Source: a bacterium (lineage in GTDB: Bacteria; ARS69). From it: a DNA stretch of 11,588 nt. A program made the position numbers and the translations under genes. A model generated the notes under the pieces. It was not told the origin of the DNA. It saw only the letters and a list, made by a program, of their open reading frames with translations, and did no database searches. The stretch is taken from NCBI GenBank assembly GCA_025774865.1, contig JALGZO010000185.1, positions 1 through 11,588 on the forward strand. The letters run 5' to 3'. Of the stretch, positions 1 through 6,810 are shown piece after piece (positions within the stretch are counted from its first letter, which is position 1; each line of letters starts with the position of its first letter).

Positions 1-1581
1 CTGTTGCTCGACGTCGTGGGCAACCACTTCCCCGAACGCGAAGAGCCGTTCGAGGTGACCTACCTCTTGCGCTCGATCGCCCGGAAGCACCGGGTCCGGG
101 TCAAACTCGCGGTGACCGAGGGTGGGGAAGTGGATTCGGTCACGGGGCTCTACCACTCGGCCAACTGGCACGAGCGCGAGGTCTACGATCTGTTCGGCGT
201 ACGGTTCCGCAACCACCCCGATCTGCGCCGCATCCTCTGCCACCACCAGTTCGAGGGGCACGCGCTCCGCAAGGATTATCCCATCGAGCGCGGGCAAGAG
301 TGCACGGTCCCGGAGCTGCTGTTCGACGAGAGCACCATCCAGGAGGCGACAGACCACGCGGACGCCGTCGCGAAGGGCGACGCGGCGACGGCCGTGGCGG
401 ACGAGATACATCCGTCGGATCTCCTGACCGTGAACATCGGCCCGTCCCATCCGGCGACGCACGGGGCGCTGCGTGTCGAGGCCTTGCTGGACGGGGAGAC
501 CATCGTCGACTGCCGCACGGAGATCGGGTACCTGCACCGCTGCTTCGAGAAAGAGGCCGAGGATCACACCTGGGCGGAGATCATGCCGTACACCGATCGG
601 CTGAACTACTGCTCCGCCATGCTCAACAACGTGATCTACGCCGCCGCCGTGGAGAAGATGATGGGCGTGGAGGTGCCGCCGCGCTGCCAGGTCATCCGGG
701 TCATCGTCGCGGAGCTGTCGCGGATCATCGACCACCTGGTGTGCGTCTCCGCCAACCTCGTCGACCTCGGCGCCCTGACGAACTACTGGTATCTCTACAA
801 CGTCCGTGAGGGCATCTACATCGACATCATCGAGAAGCTCTGCGGATCGCGCCTGACCACGAACTACGCGCGCATCGGCGGACTGTCGCACGATCTCTTC
901 GAAGGCTTCGCGGAGGCCGTGGAGCATAACCTGCAGAAGATGGAGGCGGCCGTCCGGGACGTGATGGGGCTCGTGGCCCGGAACCGGATCTACCTGGACC
1001 GCACCGTCGGCGTCGGCGCCATCGACACCGACGAGGCGCTGAGCTGGGGCTTCACCGGACCTTGCCTGCGGGCCACGGGATTGGCCTACGACGTGCGCAA
1101 GCACGCCCCGTACTCCGGCTACGAGCAGTACGACTTCGATGTACCGACCGGCACGAACGGCGACACCCACGACCGGATCACGTGCCGCCTGGCCGAGATG
1201 TACCAGAGCGCCCGCATCATTCGCCAGGCGCTGCGGAAGCTGCCGGACGGCCCGATCTGCGTCGACGATGCGCGGGTGATCCTCCCGCCCAAGCGGCAGG
1301 TGTACGGGAGCATCGAGGGCGTGATGAACCAGTTCAAGCTCGTCTACGAGGGGATCCAGGTGCCCGTGGGCGAAGGCTACGGCTTCGGCGAGGGAGCCAA
1401 CGGGGAGCTCGGCTTCTTCTGCGTCTCGGATGGGACCGGGCGGCCGCACCGCATGAAGGTGCGCCCGCCCTGCTTTCCCATCTTCTCGGCTTTCGGGCGG
1501 CTGCTGCGGGGGCACCTCGTCCCGGACACGGTGGCCATCCTCGGCAGCCTGAACATCATCGCCGGGGAGCTCGACCGCTGA
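1..1581 (+). CDS. nuoCD: NADH-quinone oxidoreductase subunit C/D fusion (NuoCD), 5' partial
   Basis: Encodes the fused 30-kDa (NuoC) and 49-kDa (NuoD) subunits of complex I, which form the cytoplasmic Q module and much of the quinone pocket. The frame is open from base 1, so the true start lies upstream. The TTG at base 4 is internal, because the first visible codons already match mid-NuoC. Counting residues from base 1, the NuoC part runs to about residue 105, with the signature ANWHEREVYDLFG (54-66) and RKDYP (90-94). A hydrophilic Ala/Asp-rich linker (about 106-138) leads into NuoD, which starts with GPSHPATHG (147-155). His150 in that motif corresponds to the quinone-site histidine. Tyr203 in LNYCSAM corresponds to the conserved quinone-headgroup tyrosine. 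The end, RGHLVPDTVAILGS...GELDR, is the normal NuoD C-terminus. The D part is about 388 residues, near full length. About 50-100 N-terminal NuoC residues are missing from view. The stop TGA overlaps the nuoE start by one base (TGATG). Identity is very sure; the fusion is read directly as one open frame. Confidence 0.97.
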   Translation: MLLDVVGNHFPEREEPFEVTYLLRSIARKHRVRVKLAVTEGGEVDSVTGLYHSANWHEREVYDLFGVRFRNHPDLRRILCHHQFEGHALRKDYPIERGQECTVPELLFDESTIQEATDHADAVAKGDAATAVADEIHPSDLLTVNIGPSHPATHGALRVEALLDGETIVDCRTEIGYLHRCFEKEAEDHTWAEIMPYTDRLNYCSAMLNNVIYAAAVEKMMGVEVPPRCQVIRVIVAELSRIIDHLVCVSANLVDLGALTNYWYLYNVREGIYIDIIEKLCGSRLTTNYARIGGLSHDLFEGFAEAVEHNLQKMEAAVRDVMGLVARNRIYLDRTVGVGAIDTDEALSWGFTGPCLRATGLAYDVRKHAPYSGYEQYDFDVPTGTNGDTHDRITCRLAEMYQSARIIRQALRKLPDGPICVDDARVILPPKRQVYGSIEGVMNQFKLVYEGIQVPVGEGYGFGEGANGELGFFCVSDGTGRPHRMKVRPPCFPIFSAFGRLLRGHLVPDTVAILGSLNIIAGELDR

Positions 1582-2114
1582 TGACCCACGATCGCCCCGC
1601 CTTCGTGCTTTCCGACGCCGCGATGCGGGAGTTCCATCGTCTCGTGGAGCGGTATCCGACGAAGGAGAGCGCGCTGATGCCGGCGATGTGGCTGATCCAG
1701 GATCAGGAAGGACACATCCCGCCGGAAGCCGTCGACTGGCTGGTGGAGCAGCTCGGGGTCTCGCACTCGCGCGTCTGGGAGCTGATGTCCTTCTACACGA
1801 TGTTCCGGTCCGAGCCGCAGCCGGAGCACGTCCTGCAGGTCTGCCACAACATCAGCTGCCACATCGTGGGCGCCCGCTCCATCCTCGATCACCTCCAGCA
1901 CCGGTTGGGCATCGGCGTGGGGGAGCGGACCCCGGACGGGAAGTTCGCCCTGGAAGGAGTGGAGTGTCTGGCGGCTTGCGGCATGGGACCGGCCCTGCAG
2001 CTGGGCAAACACTTCTACGAGCACCTCACGCCGGAGAAGGTGGACCGGATCCTGGAAAGCCTGCGGAACGGGAACATTCCGCGCGCCGACACCGATCGGG
2101 AGCTGGCGGAATGA
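1581..2114 (+). CDS. nuoE: NADH-quinone oxidoreductase subunit E (NuoE, 24-kDa type)
   Basis: A 177-residue thioredoxin-like [2Fe-2S] subunit that carries cluster N1a and sits beside NuoF in the NADH-oxidising arm. The four ligands are visible in the family spacing: Cys88 and Cys93 (C-x4-C, in VCHNISC), then Cys129 and Cys133 (C-x3-C, in ECLAAC). The helical N-terminal part has the usual text PAMWLIQDQEGHIPPEAVDWL and the MSFYTMF motif before the ferredoxin fold. Length is typical of the family (about 160-180). The ATG at 1581 overlaps the nuoCD stop. A purine run, GGGAG at 1565-1569, lies 11 bases upstream, a little far, so coupling from nuoCD probably matters. The gene ends in an ATGA overlap with nuoF. 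Because nuoE, nuoF and nuoG are all present, this is the 14-subunit-type NADH enzyme (13 polypeptides with C-D fused), not the 11-subunit ferredoxin- or F420-linked form. Confidence 0.97.
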   Translation: MTHDRPAFVLSDAAMREFHRLVERYPTKESALMPAMWLIQDQEGHIPPEAVDWLVEQLGVSHSRVWELMSFYTMFRSEPQPEHVLQVCHNISCHIVGARSILDHLQHRLGIGVGERTPDGKFALEGVECLAACGMGPALQLGKHFYEHLTPEKVDRILESLRNGNIPRADTDRELAE

Positions 2115-3427
2115 AGGACGGCCGCATGCTCTCCGCCCGCTTCGGGCGCGTCGACGGTCACCGTCTCGCCGTGTACGAGCGGGAAGGCGGATACACGGCG
2201 CTGAGGAAAGCGCTCGGCAGCATGAGTCCGGCCGAGGTCCGCGAGGAGGTCGAGAAGGCGGGGCTTCGCGGACGCGGCGGCGCCGGCTTCCCGGCGGGCG
2301 TCAAGTGGGGGTTCGTGCCCAAGCAGGCCGAGCAGGTCTACTTCTTCGTGAACGCCGACGAGAGCGAGCCGGGCACGTTCAAGGACCGTTACCTGCTGGA
2401 CTACGACCCGCACCAGACAATCGAGGGCTCCATCATCTCGTCCTACGCGGTGAACGCGGCGCTGTGCTTCATCTACATCCGCGGGGAGTTCGGTTGGCTG
2501 ATCGACCGGGTGAACCGGGCCGTCGACGAGGCGTACGCGGCCGGCTACCTGGGCCGCGACATCCTCGGCAGCGGCTACGGTCTCGAGATGATCGTCCACA
2601 AGGGGGCGGGCGCTTACATTTGCGGCGAGGAGACCGGCCTCATCAACAGCGTGGAGGGCCGCAAGGGCCAACCGAACATCAAGCCACCTTTCCCGGCCGT
2701 CTCCGGGTTTCTCGGCCAGCCCACGATAGTCAACAACGTCGAGACCCTGGCTTCGGTGCCGTTCATCATCAACGACGGGTTCGAGGCGTACCGGCGGTTC
2801 GGAACCGAGAAGTCGCCCGGCACGAAGCTCTGGAGCGTGAGCGGGCCGGTGAAGAAACCCGGCGTGTACGAGGTTCCCCTGGGCATCCCCTTTCGCGAGT
2901 TCTTCCACGATCACCTCGGCGGCATGGTCGAGGGCGAGAAGCTCAAGGCCGTGATCGTCGGCGGGTCCTCCGTGCCGGTGCTGACGGCGGACGAGATCAT
3001 GGACGTCGATCTGGACTACGAATCCCTGGCCGAGGCCGGCACGATGCTCGGCTCCGGGGGGATGATCGTCATTCCCGAGAGTCTCGGCATGGTCGAGCTC
3101 ATCGAGGTGCTGATGCACTTCTACTGGGACGAGTCGTGCGGACAGTGCACGCCCTGCCGCGAGGGAACCGGCTGGCTGCACAAGATCGTGAAGCGGATGC
3201 GCCGGGGCGAGGGCGTGGGCGGGGACATCGAGCGCCTGGAGACGATCTGCGACGGCATGGCCGGCCTGACCATCTGTCCACTCTCCGATGCCGCCGTGAT
3301 GCCGATGCGGAGCTTCGTGGAGAAGTTCCGCCCCGAGTTCGAGGCGCTCATCGAGAAGAAGGCCGCCCTCGTCGCGGCGAGCCGCTGGGCCCGCGGGGAG
3401 CCGGAGAAGCAGACATGGCCAAGCTGA
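2111..3427 (+). CDS. nuoF: NADH-quinone oxidoreductase subunit F (NuoF, 51-kDa, NADH/FMN-binding)
   Basis: A 438-residue flavoprotein that oxidises NADH with FMN and passes electrons to [4Fe-4S] cluster N3. The FMN/NADH-binding glycine-rich loop GRGGAGFPAGVKW is at residues 54-66, NADESEPGTFKDR at 81-93 and CGEET at 171-175. These are the signatures of the 51-kDa family. The N3 ligands are Cys343, Cys346 and Cys349 (SCGQCTPCREGTGW), with the fourth at Cys389 (LTICPLSDAA). Length is normal (about 420-450). The start ATG at 2111 lies in an ATGA overlap with nuoE and has GGGAG at 2098-2102, 8 bases upstream. A second ATG five codons on (2126) is less well placed. The 3' end overlaps nuoG by 13 bases. 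Acts with NuoE and NuoG as the N module. No key residue is missing. Confidence 0.98.
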   Translation: MKDGRMLSARFGRVDGHRLAVYEREGGYTALRKALGSMSPAEVREEVEKAGLRGRGGAGFPAGVKWGFVPKQAEQVYFFVNADESEPGTFKDRYLLDYDPHQTIEGSIISSYAVNAALCFIYIRGEFGWLIDRVNRAVDEAYAAGYLGRDILGSGYGLEMIVHKGAGAYICGEETGLINSVEGRKGQPNIKPPFPAVSGFLGQPTIVNNVETLASVPFIINDGFEAYRRFGTEKSPGTKLWSVSGPVKKPGVYEVPLGIPFREFFHDHLGGMVEGEKLKAVIVGGSSVPVLTADEIMDVDLDYESLAEAGTMLGSGGMIVIPESLGMVELIEVLMHFYWDESCGQCTPCREGTGWLHKIVKRMRRGEGVGGDIERLETICDGMAGLTICPLSDAAVMPMRSFVEKFRPEFEALIEKKAALVAASRWARGEPEKQTWPS

Positions 3428-4989
3428 CGATCGACGGCCGCGAGCTCGAGGTCCCCGACGGAACCCGGCTCTTCGACGCGTGCACCGAGGCGCGGGGCGA
3501 GCCGTTGCCGCACTTCTGCTACCACCGCGACCTCTCCATCGCCGGCGTGTGCCGGCTGTGCCAGGTCGAGGTGGAGGGGATGCCGAAGCTCGCCATCGCC
3601 TGCAACATGATCGTCAAGGACGGCATGGTCGTGCACACGAAGAGCGAGCGGGTGAACCGGGCCGCGCAGCAGATCCTCGAGATGCACCTGATCAACCACC
3701 CGGTCGACTGCCCCATCTGTGACCAGGCCGGAGAGTGCGGGCTGCAGGATCAGTACATGAAGTATGGGCTGTACGAATCCGAGGTCGAGATGGCGGACAA
3801 GGTCCACAAGGACAAGGTCCAGATCATCGGCCCGGAGGTGATCCTGGACCAGGAGCGCTGCGTGCTCTGCAGCCGCTGCGTCCGGTTCGTCTACGAAGTG
3901 ACCGGCACGCGCGAGCTCGGCATCTTCAACCGGGGGGACCGGGCGGAGATCGGCGTGGCGCCGGGCCGGCAGCTCGACAACAACTACAGCGTGAACACGG
4001 TGGATATCTGCCCCGTCGGCGCGCTCACCAGTCGCGACTTCCGTTTTCGGCAGCGCGTCTGGATGCTTCGCCGCGCGCCATCGGTCTGCCCCGGCTGCGC
4101 TACCGGCTGCAACGTCCACCTGGACCACAATGCGGGGCGCATCTACCGCCTCAAGCCGCGGCGCAACGACGAGGTGAACCGCGAGTGGATGTGCGACCTC
4201 GGTCGCAGAACCTACAAGGCGGTCCGCGACGAGAAACGGCTCACGGCGCCGCTTTCGCGGGAGAACGGCGAGCTGCGACCGACGAGCCGGGAACTCGCCC
4301 GGCAGCGTCTGGGAGAGCTGCTGTCCCCGGGCCGCGTGGGGCTCGCGGTGGCGTCGCCGCACCAGTCGCTGGAGGAGCTCTTCGTCTTTCGGAAACTGGT
4401 CGCCCGGATCGCGGGGGAGGGGAAGCTCGTGGGGGGCTTGGCGGGTGCCGGCCTGGGCGAGGGCGACGACATCCTCCTCGCGGCCGATCGCACGCCCAAC
4501 CGTCGCGCTCTCCAGTGGCTCGGACTGCCGGAGATCTCCGTCGCCGATCTCGTGGCGCGGCTGCCAGAGGAGGCGAAGACGGTGCTCGTGTACGGCTCCG
4601 ACCTGGCGGCGGACCCCGTCCTGAAGGAGACGCTGGCCGCCTGCGAGAGCCTCGTCTACCTCGGCCCGCATTCGAACTCCACCGCCCGCGCGGCGGCGCT
4701 CGTGATCCCGACGTGCACGTGGGCCGAGAAGGACGGGCTGTTCGTGAACCGGCAGGATCGCATCCAGGCTTTCCGTCGCGCCGTCGCGCCGCCGGAAGGG
4801 GTGGAGGAGGACGCGTGGCTGCTGGTCGACTTGCTCCGGGCGGCCGGCGAAGGGGACGCGCCGCGGGAGCTCACCGCCTGGCGGAAAGCGCTCGCCGAGG
4901 AACTCGGCCTCAGCGTCGATCTCAACCGTTTGCCGATCGAGGGTTTCGTCCGGGAGTCCACGGCGGCGGCCGCCGGAGGTGAGCGCTGA
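3415..4989 (+). CDS. nuoG: NADH-quinone oxidoreductase subunit G (NuoG), short form with N7 ligands
   Basis: A 524-residue Fe-S subunit that wires NuoF to NuoI. The N-terminal ferredoxin domain holds N1b (Cys35, Cys46, Cys49, Cys63). The His-Cys domain holds N5 (His95, Cys99, Cys102, Cys108 in HPVDCPICDQAGEC). N4 ligands are Cys149, Cys152, Cys155 and Cys199. A further set, Cys225, Cys228, Cys232 (CPGCATGC) and Cys260 (WMCDLG), matches the off-pathway cluster N7, which mitochondria and many alphaproteobacteria lack. The molybdopterin-oxidoreductase-like region (about 261-524) is only about 260 residues, so the protein is much shorter than E. coli NuoG (about 900) or Thermus Nqo3 (about 780). 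A late conserved piece, AEKDGLFVNRQDRIQAFRRA (437-456), survives, which points to loss of middle segments rather than an abrupt end. The frame stays open to a normal stop with nuoH overlapping it, so it is not a broken gene. GGAG at 3403-3406 sits 8 bases before the ATG. Confidence 0.96.
   Translation: MAKLTIDGRELEVPDGTRLFDACTEARGEPLPHFCYHRDLSIAGVCRLCQVEVEGMPKLAIACNMIVKDGMVVHTKSERVNRAAQQILEMHLINHPVDCPICDQAGECGLQDQYMKYGLYESEVEMADKVHKDKVQIIGPEVILDQERCVLCSRCVRFVYEVTGTRELGIFNRGDRAEIGVAPGRQLDNNYSVNTVDICPVGALTSRDFRFRQRVWMLRRAPSVCPGCATGCNVHLDHNAGRIYRLKPRRNDEVNREWMCDLGRRTYKAVRDEKRLTAPLSRENGELRPTSRELARQRLGELLSPGRVGLAVASPHQSLEELFVFRKLVARIAGEGKLVGGLAGAGLGEGDDILLAADRTPNRRALQWLGLPEISVADLVARLPEEAKTVLVYGSDLAADPVLKETLAACESLVYLGPHSNSTARAAALVIPTCTWAEKDGLFVNRQDRIQAFRRAVAPPEGVEEDAWLLVDLLRAAGEGDAPRELTAWRKALAEELGLSVDLNRLPIEGFVRESTAAAAGGER
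4975..4980 (+). promoter_or_regulatory. Ribosome binding site of nuoH
   Basis: GGAGGT, a near-perfect anti-16S match, ends 8 bases before the ATG at 4989 and lies inside the last codons of nuoG. It fixes the nuoH start and implies that nuoH can initiate independently as well as by coupling through the TGATG overlap. Confidence 0.8.
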
Positions 4990-6260
4990 TGGCCTACACG
5001 CTGGAGACCCTGGCCAAGATCGGGTTCATGCTGGCGATCATCCTCGGGTTCCTGCCGCTCTTGATCTGGGCGGAGCGGAAGGCATCAGCCTTCATCCAGG
5101 ATCGGACCGGGCCGAACCGTGCCTCCGTCCTCGGGATCCGGCTGGGCGGACTGGTACACCCCATCGCCGACGTACTGAAGCTCCTCTTCAAAGAGGACTT
5201 CCGTCCGGCACGGGCGCACGCGGCCCTCTACACGCTGGCGCCGTTCATCATCATGGCGGTCGCCTTGACCACCTTTGCCGTAATCCCCTTCGGCGATTAC
5301 ATCCTGATCGCCGGACGCAAGATCCCGCTCGTCGTGGCGGACCTGAACGTGGGCATCCTCTACGTGCTGGCCATCGCCAGCCTCGGGGTCTACGGCACGG
5401 TGATGGGGGGGTGGGCATCCAGCAACAAGTACTCGTTCCTGGGAGGCGTGCGCTCCAGCGCGCAGATGATCAGCTACGAGATCTCCATGGGCCTCGCGCT
5501 GATGGGGCTCCTGCTGATCTTCTCCTCCTTCCGCCTGACGCACATCGTTGCGGGGCAGGGTGCACTGCTCTGGGGATTCCTCCCGAAGTGGGGGGTGGTG
5601 GTGCAGCCGCTCGGCTTCCTGCTCTTCATGACCGCGATCTTCGCGGAGTTGAACCGGAACCCGTTCGACCTGCCCGAGGGCGAGTCCGAGATCGTGGCCG
5701 GATTCCACCTGGAGTACAGCGGGATGAAGTTCGCGCTGTTCTTCATGGCGGAGTACTGCAACCTGGTGATCGCGTCGATGCTCTTGGCCACGCTCTTCTT
5801 CGGCGGCTGGCAGATCCCGTGGCTTCCGCGCCCGACGCTGGAGGCGCACGCGCCGTTGCTTCTACCCGGGCTCCTCGTCGTGACGGCGCTCGTCGGCCTG
5901 TGGATCTCGTCGGCGTTCTTTCGTCGGGCGAAGCGGGAGAGGGGCAAGTACGGCGACGCGCGAGACCGGGAGCCGGGTCTCTTGGGCGTCGTGTTCCTGG
6001 CGGTCGCGGCGGGGGCGCTGCTGTCGCTCGGGCTGAAGCCGTGGAACGTCGGTCCACTCGGAGCCTCGCTCTTCGCAACGGTCATGCAGGTGGGCGCGTT
6101 CGTCGGGAAGGTGGTCTTCTTCTGTTGGTTCTTCATCTGGGTGCGGTGGACGCTGCCGCGCTTCCGCTACGACCAACTCATGACGCTCGGCTGGAAGGTC
6201 ATGCTTCCGCTGGCGCTGGCGAATCTGGTGATCACGGCCGTGGTCGTGGCGATCCTTTAG
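4989..6260 (+). CDS. nuoH: NADH-quinone oxidoreductase subunit H (NuoH), with extra membrane hairpin
   Basis: The membrane subunit that docks the Q module and forms the quinone entry channel and the acidic E-channel. Family signatures are clear: WAERKASAFIQDRTGPNRAS (27-46), ADLNVGILY (117-125), SAQMISYE (157-164), and the acidic loop FAELNRNPFDLPEGESEIVAG (218-238) with Glu220, Glu230, Glu232 and Glu234. EYSGMKFALFFMAEY (242-256) and, near the end, TLPRFRYDQLM (388-398) are also standard. At 423 residues it is about 80-100 longer than usual (325-345). The excess lies between FGGWQIPWLP and the penultimate helix, about 283-365. It contains two hydrophobic stretches (about 288-311 and 330-349) separated by a basic segment RRAKRERGKYGDARDR (312-327). 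The start ATG overlaps the nuoG stop (TGATG) and has a strong GGAGGT at 4975-4980, 8 bases upstream. Function is sure; the role of the insert is unknown. Confidence 0.97.
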   Translation: MAYTLETLAKIGFMLAIILGFLPLLIWAERKASAFIQDRTGPNRASVLGIRLGGLVHPIADVLKLLFKEDFRPARAHAALYTLAPFIIMAVALTTFAVIPFGDYILIAGRKIPLVVADLNVGILYVLAIASLGVYGTVMGGWASSNKYSFLGGVRSSAQMISYEISMGLALMGLLLIFSSFRLTHIVAGQGALLWGFLPKWGVVVQPLGFLLFMTAIFAELNRNPFDLPEGESEIVAGFHLEYSGMKFALFFMAEYCNLVIASMLLATLFFGGWQIPWLPRPTLEAHAPLLLPGLLVVTALVGLWISSAFFRRAKRERGKYGDARDREPGLLGVVFLAVAAGALLSLGLKPWNVGPLGASLFATVMQVGAFVGKVVFFCWFFIWVRWTLPRFRYDQLMTLGWKVMLPLALANLVITAVVVAIL

Positions 6261-6278
6261 GAGGCGGACGGAGCAGCG

Positions 6279-6788
6279 ATGACCGGGCACGAGCGAATGC
6301 CAGACTCCGCGTGGCAGAAGCGCACCACGTTCAAGGAGTCCATCTACATCTGGGAGATCGTTCGCGGGCTGGGCGTCACGCTTCGCCATCTCCTGCGAAA
6401 CCTCGTTCGCATGTCGGACATGCCGACGATGCAGTACCCGGACGAGAAGCGCGTCTACAGCGACCGGTTCCGGGGGCGGCACCGGTTGATGCAGCGGGAA
6501 GACGGCTCGCCGCGCTGCGTGGCCTGCATGATGTGCAGCACCGTCTGCCCCGCCGATTGCATCACGATCGAGGCCGCCGAGCACGAGAATCCGCAAATAG
6601 AAAAGTATCCGGACCGATTCGACATCGACCTACTGCGCTGCGTGTACTGCGGACTGTGTGAGGAGGCCTGTCCGTGCGACGCCATCCGCATGGACACCGG
6701 CATCTACGAGATCGTGGCCGACGACCGGAAGAAGTTCGTCGTGAACAAGGAGTTTCTGCTGGATCACTCGCGGGGGCCGGAGCTGTGA
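6279..6788 (+). CDS. nuoI: NADH-quinone oxidoreductase subunit I (NuoI, 8Fe ferredoxin type)
   Basis: A 169-residue subunit that carries [4Fe-4S] clusters N6a and N6b and relays electrons from NuoG to NuoB. Both ferredoxin motifs are complete. The first has Cys80, Cys83, Cys86 and Cys90 (CVACMMCSTVCP), the second has Cys121, Cys124, Cys127 and Cys131 (CVYCGLCEEACP). By the usual crossed pattern, three Cys of each motif plus the last Cys of the other bind one cluster. Two further cysteines, Cys94 and Cys133, are not needed as ligands. The N-terminal stretch (about 18-44, SIYIWEIVRGLGVTLRHLL) is the amphipathic segment that lies on the membrane near NuoH. Length is typical. GGAG at 6270-6273 is 5 bases before the ATG at 6279, supporting this start over Met7. 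An 18-base gap separates it from nuoH. A short run of AT-rich codons (6588-6608) lies between the two motifs. Confidence 0.97.
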   Translation: MTGHERMPDSAWQKRTTFKESIYIWEIVRGLGVTLRHLLRNLVRMSDMPTMQYPDEKRVYSDRFRGRHRLMQREDGSPRCVACMMCSTVCPADCITIEAAEHENPQIEKYPDRFDIDLLRCVYCGLCEEACPCDAIRMDTGIYEIVADDRKKFVVNKEFLLDHSRGPEL

Positions 6789-6797
6789 CGGCCGACG

Positions 6798-6803
6798 AAG
6801 GGG
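6798..6803 (+). promoter_or_regulatory. Ribosome binding site of nuoJ
   Basis: AAGGGG lies 7 bases before ATG 6811 and only 4 before GTG 6808. The spacing favours the ATG. The match to the consensus is moderate. Confidence 0.55.
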
Positions 6804-6810
6804 TCTCGTG

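Noticed and set aside
4-6. TTG at base 4 as a gene start
   Set aside because: The sequence right after it already matches the middle of NuoC, and the frame is open to base 1, so this is an internal leucine of a truncated gene.
416-1581. NuoD region as a NiFe-hydrogenase large subunit
   Set aside because: The paired CxxC metal ligands at both ends are absent, and the NuoD motifs (GPSHPATHG, RGHLVPDTVAILGS) are present.
3121-4671. A 516-codon minus-strand open frame opposite nuoF/nuoG
   Set aside because: Same GC-driven shadow. It runs opposite conserved Fe-S motifs and has no family resemblance of its own.
6261-6278. Possible terminator or promoter between nuoH and nuoI
   Set aside because: Only 18 bases, with no stem-loop plus T-run. 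It contains a ribosome site and nothing else.
6669-6677. Extra cysteines in NuoI (CPC) as an additional cluster site
   Set aside because: The two complete motifs already supply all eight ligands. The extra cysteines replace variable positions and lack partners.
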